Source: Dethiosulfatibacter sp. (lineage in GTDB: Bacteria; Bacillota_A; Clostridia; Tissierellales; Dethiosulfatibacteraceae). Taken from it: a DNA stretch of 43,713 nt. The notes below the pieces were generated by a model that saw only the letters and a list, made by a program, of their open reading frames with translations, ran no database searches and had not been told where the DNA came from. Position numbers and translations under genes: made by a program. The stretch's first letter is position 1. Every line of letters starts with the position of its first letter. The stretch lies in NCBI GenBank assembly GCA_019084435.1, contig JAHRFV010000100.1:1-43713 (forward strand), written 5' to 3'. This document shows positions 31,974 through 40,333 of this stretch, piece by piece.

Positions 31974-32132
31974 ATGTCAACAAAAAATGTTGAAGGTATG
32001 AAAAAAATAATTGCAGATAAGAAAAAAATGAGTGCACAGCAGTGTCTTAATGGTGAAAAACCCAATCAAAAAATGTCAAGCCAGTGGAAAGCATTTAAAA
32101 ACACAAAAACTGGTGGAGTATTCGATAAATAA
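31974..32132 (+). CDS. 52-residue basic small protein
   Basis: ATG preceded by GGAGGT opens 52 codons. The product is rich in Lys and Gln with one cysteine and ends in KAFKNTKTGGVFDK. No signal or membrane helix is present, so it is a small cytoplasmic basic protein, possibly nucleic acid-binding. I have an impression of similar short clostridial proteins with a KNTKTGGxFDK end, but no named function. A terminator follows within 24 bases, making it a monocistronic gene ahead of the DEAD-box helicase. Confidence 0.65.
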   Translation: MSTKNVEGMKKIIADKKKMSAQQCLNGEKPNQKMSSQWKAFKNTKTGGVFDK

Positions 32133-32155
32133 ATGGACCCTGAAGTCTGATATTT

Positions 32156-32186
32156 AAAGAACGCATTTGATGCGTTCTTTATTTTG
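32156..32186 (+). terminator. Terminator after the 52-codon gene
   Basis: AAAGAACGCA (32156-32165) pairs with TGCGTTCTTT (32171-32180) around TTTGA, then ATTTTG. It lies 33 bases before the helicase start, so it could also attenuate that gene. Confidence 0.88.
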
Positions 32187-32218
32187 CAATTATAATTTGA
32201 ATTAAAGGAGAACAAATA

Positions 32219-33475
32219 TTGTTATTTAAAAAGTTAAACATCATTGAGCCTATTCTGAAGGCTTTAAAAGCAGAAGGATACACAGAACCAACCCCAATAC
32301 AAACAAAAGCCATCCCATCCCTATTAGAGGGTAGAGACCTTTTAGGTTGCGCACAAACGGGAACTGGCAAGACAGCAGCATTTGCCATCCCCATATTGCA
32401 GGACCTAGCAGAGGAATATAGAAATATTAAGGGTAAAAGACAGATAAAAGCGCTTATTCTAGCACCAACTAGAGAATTGGCAATACAAATAGGTGACAGT
32501 TTCAAAGCATATGGCAAATACTTGAATCTGAAGACACTAGTTGTCTATGGAGGCGTCTCACAACATCCCCAGACTAGATCACTAACAAGTGGGGTTGATA
32601 TATTGGTGGCCACTCCCGGCAGATTGCTGGACCTGGTCAACCAAAAATATATTCGATTGAATCAGGTGACTCATTTTGTTCTGGATGAAGCGGATATGAT
32701 GCTTGATATGGGCATGCTACCTGATGTCAAAAGGATCATTAAATTGATACCTGAAATCAGACAGACCATGTTTTTTTCAGCTACGATGCCTGATGAAATT
32801 GCGAAACTGTCCAGCTCGATATTGAAAAATCCAGTCACGGTCTCCATAACACCTGTTTCGTCAGCTGTCGAGGTTATTGAGCAAACTGTATATCAGGTTG
32901 ATAAAGGAAACAAGATTAATCTATTGATTCATTTGCTGAAAGATAAAGCGATTGTTTCGGCTCTGGTCTTTTCCAGAACAAAACATGGAGCGGACAAAAT
33001 TGTAAAGGCTCTTGAAAAGGCTGGTCTTCAAGCACAGGCTATCCATGGCAACAAATCACAGAATGCCAGACAGCTTGCTTTGAGCAATTTCAAGGAAAGA
33101 AAGACAAGAATTCTGGTTGCTACAGATATTGCAGCCCGTGGTATTGATATCGAAGAACTGTCACACGTCTTCAATTTTGATTTGCCTGAGGTTCCGGAGA
33201 CATATGTTCACAGAATTGGAAGAACAGGACGTGCAGGACTGGGTGGCATTGCAATCGCATTTTGCGATCAAGAAGAGAAGCTGCTGCTTCGTGACATTCA
33301 AAAGCTCACTTCAAAATCAATTGAGGTTATGGGAGATCATCCATTTCCATGGAACGAAAAGTTGCAGTTTTCAACATCTAAACCTGTTCCACCGCGTGCC
33401 AGAAGCACTAAAAAAACAAGCTACTCAAAAAGTAATGTAGGGAAAAAAGAAAAATCTTATTGGAAGAGTCGCTGA
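32219..33475 (+). CDS. DEAD-box ATP-dependent RNA helicase (RhlE-like)
   Basis: A 418-residue RNA helicase. All motifs are in place: Q motif (FKKLNIIEPILKAL, then PTPIQ), AQTGTGKT, PTRELAIQ, TPGR, DEAD, SAT, ATDIAARGIDI and HRIGRTGRAG. The C-terminal tail of about 45 residues is basic with many Ser and Lys, typical of RhlE/CshA-type RNA-binding tails. Such enzymes help ribosome assembly and mRNA decay, often in the cold. The start is TTG at 32219, eight bases after AAAGGAG; no ATG fits better. Confidence 0.95.
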   Translation: MLFKKLNIIEPILKALKAEGYTEPTPIQTKAIPSLLEGRDLLGCAQTGTGKTAAFAIPILQDLAEEYRNIKGKRQIKALILAPTRELAIQIGDSFKAYGKYLNLKTLVVYGGVSQHPQTRSLTSGVDILVATPGRLLDLVNQKYIRLNQVTHFVLDEADMMLDMGMLPDVKRIIKLIPEIRQTMFFSATMPDEIAKLSSSILKNPVTVSITPVSSAVEVIEQTVYQVDKGNKINLLIHLLKDKAIVSALVFSRTKHGADKIVKALEKAGLQAQAIHGNKSQNARQLALSNFKERKTRILVATDIAARGIDIEELSHVFNFDLPEVPETYVHRIGRTGRAGLGGIAIAFCDQEEKLLLRDIQKLTSKSIEVMGDHPFPWNEKLQFSTSKPVPPRARSTKKTSYSKSNVGKKEKSYWKSR

Positions 33476-33531
33476 TTCAGTTATATAATGGTGGTAGCAG
33501 CATTATAATGAACTGAAAAGGGGACTGTAAA

Positions 33532-34413
33532 ATGTATATGGTCAATAACATCAAAGACGTTGCGCTTATATTTGAGGGCGGCGGGATGCGTGCCAGCTAT
33601 ACAGCGGGCATCGTGAACAATTTGCTGGAGAATGAGATATACTTTGATTATGTAGCGGGTATTTCTGCGGGGGCTAGCCTTAGTGTCAATTATCTGTCCA
33701 GAGACATCAATCGAACTAAGCGGTCTTTTGTAGATTTGGTTCTTGACGAAGAATTTGGTGGATGGAGATCATTTCTAAAAGGGGAAGGATTCTTTCGTTC
33801 CCATTACATATACGAAGAAACACCTAAATCAGACGCATCACTACCCTTTGACTGGCAGACATTTTCTGCTAACCCAGCGCAACTTAGAATAGGGGCCTAC
33901 AAACGGGATGAAGGTGAAATGGTGTACTTCAATAAAAATGATATGCAAAGCATGCAGGAATTGATGAAAATTGTTCGTTCCTCGTCATCTTTGCCTATTT
34001 TTATGCCTCCAACCTACTTTCAGGGGGAGTATTATATCGATGGTGGCGTCAATGGTGGTATCGCTCTTGATATTGCAAAAAAAGACGGCTTTGAGAAATT
34101 CTTTGTTGTATTGAGTCAAGAAAAGGGATATAGAAAAAGTCCCGTAAAATCTAAAAACTTCATCAGATTATATTACAGAAAATATCCTTGTGCCGCTGAG
34201 GCTATGCTCAAACGCCATATCATATACAATGAAACCCTGGAAGAATTGGAAGAACTGGAAAGACAAGGCAAAGCTTTTCTGGTTTATCCGGACGAGATGC
34301 CAGTTTCCAACAAAGAATTGAATTATGAGAGATTATCTGAAAGCTATAATAAGGGATATGAACAGGGGAAAAGGGATTTGTTCAAATGGAAGGAGTTTTT
34401 AGAAATCGAGTAA
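33532..34413 (+). CDS. Patatin-like phospholipase
   Basis: A 293-residue serine hydrolase. The oxyanion-hole motif FEGGGMR is near the start, the nucleophile Ser45 is in GISAGAS, and the dyad Asp170 is in DGGVNGG. There is no signal peptide or membrane helix, so it acts in the cytoplasm or on the inner membrane leaflet. The layout fits the bacterial YjjU/RssA-like patatin group that releases fatty acids from lipids. The ribosome site is AAGGGG. A TATAAT-like box lies at 33504-33509. The SelO gene begins 14 bases after its stop, so they are co-transcribed. Confidence 0.92.
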   Translation: MYMVNNIKDVALIFEGGGMRASYTAGIVNNLLENEIYFDYVAGISAGASLSVNYLSRDINRTKRSFVDLVLDEEFGGWRSFLKGEGFFRSHYIYEETPKSDASLPFDWQTFSANPAQLRIGAYKRDEGEMVYFNKNDMQSMQELMKIVRSSSSLPIFMPPTYFQGEYYIDGGVNGGIALDIAKKDGFEKFFVVLSQEKGYRKSPVKSKNFIRLYYRKYPCAAEAMLKRHIIYNETLEELEELERQGKAFLVYPDEMPVSNKELNYERLSESYNKGYEQGKRDLFKWKEFLEIE

Positions 34414-34427
34414 GAGGAGAATGATCA

Positions 34428-35915
34428 ATGTCACATAAGAATAATTTTGATATAAACAAAAAAACACCGGGTTGGAGATTTGACAACAGCTATCTTGATC
34501 TTCCCGAGATATTATATACACAGGTATTGCCGACAAAAGTATTTTCACCCGAACTGGTTATGTACAACAAAAATCTTGCCGAGTCACTAGGTTTAAGCAG
34601 CGATTCTTTGAATGGCGAGTTGGGAGCGGAGATATTCTCCGGCAATCATATTCCAGAAGGAGCAGAGCCTATTGCTCAAGCATATGCTGGACATCAGTTC
34701 GGTCACTTCACATTTCTTGGTGATGGCAGGGCGATACTGCTTGGAGAGCATGTCACACCAAGTGGCAAACGGTTTGATATCCAACTGAAAGGCTCTGGCA
34801 TCACACCTTATTCCAGGAGGGGTGATGGTCGTGCTGCATTGGGGCCAATGATTAGAGAGTATATCATCAGCGAAGCCATGCATAACTTGGGAATACCGTC
34901 CACAAGAAGCTTAGCTGTAACAACAACAGGTGAATCTGTTTCAAGAGAGAAAAGACTCTCAGGTGCCGTTTTGACCCGTGTGGCAGCAAGTCATATCAGA
35001 GTTGGAACCTTTGAATATGTAGCACAGAAGGGATCTTCAGAGGATCTTAAAAGGCTTGCAGATTATACAATTAATAGACATTATCCAGGATTGAAAAATT
35101 TTGTAAATCCTTATCAGCAACTTCTTAAATCTACAGTTAAAAGGCAAGCGAAACTAATTGCCAAATGGCAGCTGGTTGGATTTATTCATGGTGTGATGAA
35201 CACAGACAACATGACGATTAGCGGTGAGACGATCGACTACGGACCATGCGCTTTTATGGATGCATACAATCCCGACACTGTTTTCAGCTCAATCGATAAC
35301 TATGGACGTTATGCATATGGCAATCAGCCGAAAGTAGCTATCTGGAATCTTGCCAGGTTTGCTGAGACCCTATTGACTCTTTTGCACGAGGATCCAACAA
35401 AAGCAATAGAAATAGCAGAAGCAGAATTAACCGAGTTTTCATCACTTTACCAGGCTTATTGGATGGATGGCATGCGTTCAAAGCTTGGAATTTTCAATGA
35501 AGAAGATACAGATAAAGAAATGTTCGATCATCTTCTTCATATCATGCATCAAAACAACGCTGATTATACCAACACCTTCCTGGAACTGACGCATATGCGC
35601 AAACCTCAAGGTGAGATGGAAGACAATAAGGATTTTTTGAAATGGTATATCCTGTGGCGAGATAGGCTAAGCCGGCAAAGTCAATCAAAAACCCAATCAA
35701 TACAACTGATGAAAGATTCTAACCCTGCTGTAATACCCAGAAATCATCAGGTAGAAAAGGCGTTAAAGGCAGTAGAAGAGAAGAATGATTACAACATTCT
35801 TTTTGATTTGTTAAAGGTTTTAGAGAAGCCTTATGCACATACAACCGACCAGCAACCCTACTCCAAACCTCCATCAACAAAAGACAAGCCTTATGTCACC
35901 TATTGTGGAACGTGA
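34428..35915 (+). CDS. selO: Protein adenylyltransferase SelO (YdiU)
   Basis: A 495-residue pseudokinase-fold enzyme that transfers AMP from ATP to Ser, Thr or Tyr of target proteins, linked to redox stress. Signatures are [41 protein letters not shown], the active-site region [19 protein letters not shown] and [12 protein letters not shown]. The C-terminus reads YCGT: Cys is third from the end, where selenoprotein O carries selenocysteine, so this is the cysteine form. AGAGGAG precedes ATG. It follows the patatin gene in one transcript. Confidence 0.95.
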   Translation: MSHKNNFDINKKTPGWRFDNSYLDLPEILYTQVLPTKVFSPELVMYNKNLAESLGLSSDSLNGELGAEIFSGNHIPEGAEPIAQAYAGHQFGHFTFLGDGRAILLGEHVTPSGKRFDIQLKGSGITPYSRRGDGRAALGPMIREYIISEAMHNLGIPSTRSLAVTTTGESVSREKRLSGAVLTRVAASHIRVGTFEYVAQKGSSEDLKRLADYTINRHYPGLKNFVNPYQQLLKSTVKRQAKLIAKWQLVGFIHGVMNTDNMTISGETIDYGPCAFMDAYNPDTVFSSIDNYGRYAYGNQPKVAIWNLARFAETLLTLLHEDPTKAIEIAEAELTEFSSLYQAYWMDGMRSKLGIFNEEDTDKEMFDHLLHIMHQNNADYTNTFLELTHMRKPQGEMEDNKDFLKWYILWRDRLSRQSQSKTQSIQLMKDSNPAVIPRNHQVEKALKAVEEKNDYNILFDLLKVLEKPYAHTTDQQPYSKPPSTKDKPYVTYCGT

Positions 35916-35925
35916 AAGTTAGGTT

Positions 35926-35984
35926 TATCAACAGGGTTCTTGGGTTCAGGTGGTGAGCGAGTCTTAGCATTGTTAGTCATCGGA
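35926..35984 (-). repeat. Structured repeat, internally deleted copy
   Basis: On the reverse strand this reads CCGATGACTAACAATGCTAA, then GACTC, a 3-base junction, and CACCACCTGAACCCAAGAAC followed by CCTGTTGAT. Both ends match the repeat at 9496-9626 almost base for base, but about 75 bases between GACTC and CACCACC are missing, removing one arm of each stem. It lies between selO and the next promoter. Confidence 0.75.
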
Positions 35985-35989
35985 AAACG

Positions 35990-36018
35990 TTGTTATATGG
36001 GGTTTATTTTGGTACAAT
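35990..36018 (+). promoter_or_regulatory. Promoter of the DUF1540-like gene
   Basis: TTGTTA (35990-35995), 17 bases, TACAAT (36013-36018). It starts just after the deleted repeat copy. Confidence 0.6.
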
Positions 36019-36054
36019 AATAGTGTGTGGATAATATAAGTAGAGGAGTTCATT

Positions 36055-36543
36055 ATGGAAAGATATGAAATGGAAATTCTAATCAGACAAGCCGAGGGAT
36101 TTGGTTTGGGATTTACTTATTATACAGAAGGCAAAGAGGATGGTCCCGTGACAGGGATGATTTACGAAAAGACATTTAGTGATATAAATGCATCTGATGA
36201 TGAGATTATCGATCTGCTCTCAACAGGTTTCAACTACCATTCTGACAATCATCGTAGAGTGGATGCGATTAATTCTATTCTTGACTATTGGGAACTGCCT
36301 GCGTTGGATAAAACCCCTGATAGTTTACCAGTGTTTGACAGCTACAAGGATGCTATTGCAGCATTTGATAAAACAAAGGATTTTTTTGTTTTTAAGTTAA
36401 AAACACACAGCATTAGCAAACCTAACAGACCCAAAAGGAAGTTTCAGCCCTGCGGAGTGGTTACGTGCATTCACAATGCCAATGAAATGTGTATGATTGA
36501 TGAGTGTGACATGCATATTAGAATGTTCAGACAAGAGGGTTAA
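36055..36543 (+). CDS. Unknown protein with a DUF1540-like Cys tail
   Basis: A 162-residue cytoplasmic protein. Residues about 1-120 are acidic and show no named domain. The last 35 residues contain CGVVTC, then IHNANEMCMIDECDMHI, i.e. four cysteines and two histidines with the spacing of the short DUF1540 metal-binding motif. ATG is preceded by AGAGGAG. It has its own promoter and no close partner. A metal- or redox-sensing role is possible but is only inferred from the cysteines. Confidence 0.6.
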   Translation: MERYEMEILIRQAEGFGLGFTYYTEGKEDGPVTGMIYEKTFSDINASDDEIIDLLSTGFNYHSDNHRRVDAINSILDYWELPALDKTPDSLPVFDSYKDAIAAFDKTKDFFVFKLKTHSISKPNRPKRKFQPCGVVTCIHNANEMCMIDECDMHIRMFRQEG

Positions 36544-36620
36544 AAAAAGTAAAACAAATTGTCTAATATGTGGTAAAATCAGAGTTAGGTTAATAACATA
36601 AAATTATTCGGAGAATGATT

Positions 36621-37403
36621 ATGCTAAGAAAAACATACTGGTATTCCTTAGGTTGGGTTTATCTCATAGTGACCTATCCGATGCTGTGGGTGGTCAGATT
36701 TTATGGTCGGGTTGGGAAAATAGACAAAAAAAACTATCTAGCCGATAAGATGTCATCACGGATCTGCAGAGTTCTGTTTTATCTGTCAGGATCAAAAATA
36801 ACAATAAACGGTCTTGAAAATGTTCCCAAAGAGGGTGCTGTGATATTCGTCAGCAACCATCAAGGCCACTTCGATGGCCTGGTGATTCATGGCTTTATTG
36901 ATAAGCCAAAAGGCTTTGTTTCCATTGTTGAAGCTTCAAAAGCACCGGTCATTAGCACTTGGATGAGAGAAATGGATAGCGTCTTTATGGATCGGAAGGA
37001 TATACGTCAATCCTTGGCTTGTATCAATCAAGCCATTGAGCTTCTCAAAAAAGGTCACTCCATGGTTGTTTTCCCTGAGGGAAAACTGAGTGCAAGCGCA
37101 GTACCTAATGAGTTCAATCGCGGATGGTTAAAACTGGTTACAAGAAGTGGTGTGCCGATTGTACCGATTTCGATAGATGGCACATACAAAGCATTTGGAA
37201 AGAACGGCGAATGGGTAAAACCGGCACATGTGAAATGTATGGTTTCCAAACCAATATATATTGGTGATATAAAGAAAGCGGATGAAAATGCATTTGTGAG
37301 TAATCTTAGATTAAATATCATGAGTCATGTTTCAGGTTCCGGATTTGAGATAGTCAACCAATCAGAAGCAATTGAAGATAACCCTTTGGAAAGTTTGAAT
37401 TAA
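36621..37403 (+). CDS. plsC: 1-acyl-sn-glycerol-3-phosphate acyltransferase family protein
   Basis: A protein of about 260 residues, bound to the membrane by an N-terminal helix (about 8-25). The catalytic HxxxxD is NHQGHFD (His80 to Asp85), and the acceptor motif is FPEGKLS. PlsC adds the second fatty acid to lysophosphatidic acid in phospholipid synthesis; other acyltransferases of the same fold exist, so the substrate is not certain. ATG 36621 is preferred because GGAG then lies seven bases upstream, while ATG 36615 is too close. A weak TGG-TAAAAT -10 occurs at 36571-36579. Confidence 0.88.
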   Translation: MLRKTYWYSLGWVYLIVTYPMLWVVRFYGRVGKIDKKNYLADKMSSRICRVLFYLSGSKITINGLENVPKEGAVIFVSNHQGHFDGLVIHGFIDKPKGFVSIVEASKAPVISTWMREMDSVFMDRKDIRQSLACINQAIELLKKGHSMVVFPEGKLSASAVPNEFNRGWLKLVTRSGVPIVPISIDGTYKAFGKNGEWVKPAHVKCMVSKPIYIGDIKKADENAFVSNLRLNIMSHVSGSGFEIVNQSEAIEDNPLESLN

Positions 37404-37440
37404 GGTATGGACACAAACATATAAGTGATTGGGAGGTTTC

Positions 37441-38565
37441 ATGCAATTCATTTACACTTGCAACCAATGTGGCAAAATCTATAATCCTGATATTCAAATA
37501 TTTAGATGTAGCTGTGGTGGATTATTAGATATCGTAAAAAATGATTATAGATTCTCAAAAAGCGACATATTGACTTCGGAATGGAGTATTTTCAGATACC
37601 TGAAGTCCATGCCTTTTAATGAGAATTTTGATATCTGGAAGGATATTACCATGGGTGAGGGGTTAAGCCCATTGGTTATGCTAGACAAGGAGTTTCCCAA
37701 TGTAATGGTAAAAATGGATTATATGATGCCAACGCTTTCTTTTAAGGATCGAGGTGCTGCGGTTTTGATCTCAAAAGCCAAGGAACTAGGAGTCAAGAAG
37801 GTAATACAAGATAGCAGTGGCAATGCAGGCACATCAATAGCAGCTTATGCTGTCAGAGCAGGCATAGCTTGTGATATTTATGTACCTGAAAATACTTCAG
37901 CAAAAAAAATTAGCCAGATAGCTTATCACGGTGCTCATGTTCATTTGATAGAAGGTTCACGCGAGAACACAGCAAATGCAGCTCTGGAAGCAGTAGAAAG
38001 AGGAGACGGGTTTTATGCGAGTCATGTGTATAATCCTTTTTTTTATGAAGGAACGAAAACATTTGTTTATGAGATCTTTGAACAACTCGATGGTATTATG
38101 CCAGATGCATTGGTTATACCGACAGGGAATGGAACATTGTTACTAGGTGCATATTATGGATTAAGAGAGCTTATAGCTATGGAGTTGATTGATAAAATGC
38201 CCCGAATCATAGCAGTACAGTCGGAGAATTGTGCCCCCATATTCAAGGCTTTCAAGAACGGTTTGTTGAATGTAGAAAGTGTAGCAAATTCTGGAACAAT
38301 AGCAGAAGGAATCGCGATAGCTGAACCTAAAAGAGGTAAACAGATACTGGAGGCAATCAGGGCAACAGGAGGAGAAGTCATTACAGCACCTGAGAACAAG
38401 ATTGTTGCAACTAGAAAATATCTGGCCAAGAAGGGTTTCTATGTGGAACCGACCACAGCGGCAACATTTGCAGCTTTTTTTGAATACTATAATAAATCAG
38501 ACAAAACACGAAATGAGACATTTATTATTCCTTTTTGTGGAGCTGGTTTAAAAGCCGGAACTTAA
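37441..38565 (+). CDS. thrC: Threonine synthase-like PLP enzyme
   Basis: A 374-residue fold-type II PLP enzyme converting O-phosphohomoserine to threonine. It starts with a zinc ribbon (Cys7, Cys10, Cys23, Cys25), as in the clostridial and archaeal form. The cofactor lysine is Lys102 in SFKDRG, followed by DSSGNAGTS, the phosphate loop PTGNGTLLLG and a C-terminal PTTAATFAAF. GGGAGG lies just before ATG 37441. Together with homoserine dehydrogenase in this window it serves threonine synthesis, though the two are not adjacent. A related lyase activity cannot be ruled out. Confidence 0.88.
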   Translation: MQFIYTCNQCGKIYNPDIQIFRCSCGGLLDIVKNDYRFSKSDILTSEWSIFRYLKSMPFNENFDIWKDITMGEGLSPLVMLDKEFPNVMVKMDYMMPTLSFKDRGAAVLISKAKELGVKKVIQDSSGNAGTSIAAYAVRAGIACDIYVPENTSAKKISQIAYHGAHVHLIEGSRENTANAALEAVERGDGFYASHVYNPFFYEGTKTFVYEIFEQLDGIMPDALVIPTGNGTLLLGAYYGLRELIAMELIDKMPRIIAVQSENCAPIFKAFKNGLLNVESVANSGTIAEGIAIAEPKRGKQILEAIRATGGEVITAPENKIVATRKYLAKKGFYVEPTTAATFAAFFEYYNKSDKTRNETFIIPFCGAGLKAGT

Positions 38566-38598
38566 TTGCAGCTCAATTTTGCAAAACACTTAAAAATC

Positions 38599-38647
38599 GA
38601 ATGTCAATAATTATTTATCGTTTAACGTTAAATAATTATTGACATTC
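38599..38647. promoter_or_regulatory. 19-base perfect inverted repeat overlapping a -35 box
   Basis: 38599-38617 pairs perfectly with 38629-38647 around an 11-base loop, itself containing TTTAACGTTAAA. The right arm includes the TTGACA -35 box of the next promoter. It may be both the terminator of thrC and an operator for the XRE regulator encoded downstream. Confidence 0.8.
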
Positions 38648-38667
38648 ATATTTTTTGATGCTATAAT
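38639..38667 (+). promoter_or_regulatory. Consensus sigma-A promoter of the DUF2975-XRE operon
   Basis: TTGACA (38639-38644), 17 bases, TATAAT (38662-38667): a perfect match to both hexamers and to spacing. Such a strong promoter normally needs a repressor. Confidence 0.95.
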
Positions 38668-38699
38668 CCGGTTAACACAAACAAAAGGAGATAGTTTAA

Positions 38700-39302
38700 A
38701 TGGATAAAGAAAAGAGTAATCAAAAAATAAAGAAGATGGCACGAATAGTCAGAATGGTATTTAAGATAACTTTCTGGATATCAGTTATTGCGATTGTAGT
38801 CTTACCATTGATTTATGTGGCAGTACAATTTTTACCAGAAGAATATCTGATGAGCTCACAATTTGAAAAGGGTAGTTTCTACCTGACGCTGGATGGTCTG
38901 TTGAGGTATCGTGTTCCAGAGAACATGACAGTTGATATATCTGTCAAACCTGTTATTGATGCAATACTACTAATGGCCACAGTTATGAGTGTAGGTTTTG
39001 CAATTTTGAGCCGTAAGATGATTCAAATACTCAAAACTGTAGAAAGTGACAGCCCCTTTGAAATGGAGAATGCAAATAGGTTGTCAGCCTTGGGTTGGCT
39101 TCTGATCATAGGATCGTTTGTCTATCAGATTGCCAATGCATACGTTGCGATGGCAATGATTGACACATTTGCAATCTATGATTTAGATGTTGTGATAGGT
39201 GTTGACAATGCCATGATTATAACAGGTTTTATTCTTTTGATACTGTCAGGAGTGTTTAGATATGGCAGTTATCTTCAGGATGAATATGATTCAACACTTT
39301 AA
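38700..39302 (+). CDS. DUF2975 membrane protein
   Basis: A 200-residue protein with four membrane helices (about 20-45, 85-107, 125-150 and 165-188) and a loop containing SDSPFEMENANRLSALGWLL, the DUF2975 signature (SPF..EN..RL). The function is unknown; members nearly always sit next to a small XRE regulator (YozG type), as here. AAAGGAG precedes ATG. The operon has a consensus promoter overlapped by a long inverted repeat, so tight repression is likely. The XRE gene follows after 14 bases. Confidence 0.88.
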   Translation: MDKEKSNQKIKKMARIVRMVFKITFWISVIAIVVLPLIYVAVQFLPEEYLMSSQFEKGSFYLTLDGLLRYRVPENMTVDISVKPVIDAILLMATVMSVGFAILSRKMIQILKTVESDSPFEMENANRLSALGWLLIIGSFVYQIANAYVAMAMIDTFAIYDLDVVIGVDNAMIITGFILLILSGVFRYGSYLQDEYDSTL

Positions 39303-39316
39303 ACGGGGGTGAAATT

Positions 39317-39562
39317 GTGGCAATAATTATAAGATTAGATAGAGTTTTGGCTGACCGTAAAATGCAGCTTGGTGATCTAGCTGAGCAGGTAGGTATCACA
39401 ATCGTCAATTTGTCAAACTTAAAAACAGGAAAAGTCAAAGCCATCAGATTTTCAACTTTAAATGCAATTTGTAGAGTACTCGATTGTCAACCGGGTGATA
39501 TCATGGAGTATGAGTATTCAGAAAACGATGAGGAATTAGTTGAGAGACCTTCTTTGGAATGA
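39317..39562 (+). CDS. XRE/Cro family regulator (YozG-like)
   Basis: An 81-residue helix-turn-helix protein: LADRKMQLGDLAEQVGITIVNLSNLKTGKVKAIRFSTL followed by AICRVLDCQPGDIMEYE is the short Cro/CI type usually paired with DUF2975. The C-terminus is acidic. The start is GTG at 39317 after GGGGGTG. It probably represses its own operon through the inverted repeat at 38599-38647. The stop codon lies inside the terminator hairpin. Confidence 0.92.
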   Translation: MAIIIRLDRVLADRKMQLGDLAEQVGITIVNLSNLKTGKVKAIRFSTLNAICRVLDCQPGDIMEYEYSENDEELVERPSLE

Positions 39563-39580
39563 AGGTCTCCTTCTTTTTTT
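39544..39580 (+). terminator. Terminator of the DUF2975-XRE operon
   Basis: GAGACCTTC (39544-39552) pairs with GAAGGTCTC (39561-39569) around TTTGGAAT, followed by CTTCTTTTTTT. Confidence 0.93.
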
Positions 39581-39605
39581 GTTTGGGAACAAAAATTCAA
39601 ATAAA

Positions 39606-39668
39606 TCAGTCTAAATGACTGAAAGTAAATATTAGATATAAATAGATGTAATCATGTTTTAGATTACA
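39606..39668 (+). promoter_or_regulatory. Two small hairpins before the 67-codon gene
   Basis: TCAGTC-taaat-GACTGA (39606-39622) and TGTAATC-n8-GATTACA (39647-39668). Neither has a T run, so they are possible operator or mRNA structures rather than terminators. Confidence 0.35.
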
Positions 39669-39698
39669 ACTGAGTTTGATTAAGGAAAGGATACTAAA

Positions 39699-39902
39699 AT
39701 GTACAAAGTGAAAGAAGAGTTTTTTAAAGCCGTCTGTGGCAAAAGTCTTAAGGAAGTAAAAAATATCAATGCTTCAGTTGAGAAAGAGGAAGATGAAATC
39801 GTGACTGTCAAACTGACCGAAAAGGTACCCTACTTCAAACAAATGACAGATAGTTTTCAAATACCCAAAATTGATTTTCAAAACTGGTTTTTTCAAAACT
39901 GA
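39699..39902 (+). CDS. 67-residue hypothetical protein
   Basis: A small soluble protein with many Lys and Glu, one cysteine (AVCGKS, residue 13) and an aromatic end, FQNWFFQN. It has no signal, no membrane helix and no domain I recognise. AGGAAAGG precedes ATG. It is monocistronic, between the XRE operon terminator and the magnesium riboswitch. Its codon use resembles that of the neighbours, so I take it as a real gene. Confidence 0.55.
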   Translation: MYKVKEEFFKAVCGKSLKEVKNINASVEKEEDEIVTVKLTEKVPYFKQMTDSFQIPKIDFQNWFFQN

Positions 39903-39938
39903 GCAAGAAAAGTGCTGATAAGAAATCTCAATTAACAC

Positions 39939-39967
39939 TTGAAATAAAAAGTATATAGGTTTATAAT
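39939..39967 (+). promoter_or_regulatory. Promoter of the mgtE leader
   Basis: TTGAAA (39939-39944), 17 bases, TATAAT (39962-39967), about 17 bases before the M-box begins. Confidence 0.8.
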
Positions 39968-39983
39968 TATTTTGAACTGAAAA

Positions 39984-40140
39984 TCTTTGTTAGGTGAGGC
40001 TACTATATAGAAATATGCTTCTGCCCGGAAACATCGAGAGATGCCAATGGGTCAACAGGCTTTATCGGATTAAGGTATAGCTTAACGGAGCTGTTTTTAA
40101 AACTTACGCTATATAGAGCTAAAACTCAACGAGTGAAAGA
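39984..40140 (+). promoter_or_regulatory. M-box (ykoK) magnesium riboswitch
   Basis: The conserved core is visible in order: GTTAGGTGAGGCTACTATAT, CTTCTGCCCGGAAACATCGA, GAGATGCCAATGGGTCAACA, GGCTTTATCGG, TTAAGG, GCTTAACGGAGC, then CTAAAACTCAACGAG. Start and end can pair (CTTTGTT with AACGAG/AAAG). Folding with Mg2+ favours the downstream terminator, so mgtE is made when magnesium is low. Confidence 0.95.
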
Positions 40141-40166
40141 TATTATGGCTATTTTTGTGTACTTGT

Positions 40167-40199
40167 AAGAGTCTTTTATTTGTTGAAGACTCTTTTTTA
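40167..40199 (+). terminator. Riboswitch-controlled terminator
   Basis: AAGAGTCTT (40167-40175) pairs with AAGACTCTT (40186-40194), and a T run follows. It is the expression platform of the M-box. Confidence 0.88.
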
Positions 40200-40227
40200 A
40201 TTTTTAAATAAGGTGGGTGGTAAAGCA

Positions 40228-40314
40228 ATGGATTCGGGTCCTTTATGCAACACAACTACAAAATCAAAAAATAATTCGATTCAAGAGCTTAGCTACCATA
40301 TTATGGAGTTATAG
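40228..40314 (+). other. Possible 28-codon leader ORF upstream of mgtE
   Basis: ATG after AGGTGGGTGG opens 28 codons ending in TAG at 40312-40314, inside a second hairpin. It lies after the riboswitch terminator, so it would be translated only on read-through transcripts. It could be a regulatory leader peptide or a chance frame. Confidence 0.3.
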
Positions 40315-40321
40315 CTCTTAA
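40284..40321 (+). promoter_or_regulatory. Second leader hairpin directly before the mgtE ribosome site
   Basis: AAGAGCT pairs with AGCTCTT, with an inner CCAT-att-ATGG, right before AAAGGAGGG. It has no T run, so it would act on translation or mRNA stability. Confidence 0.5.
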
Positions 40322-40333
40322 AGGAGGGCTATA

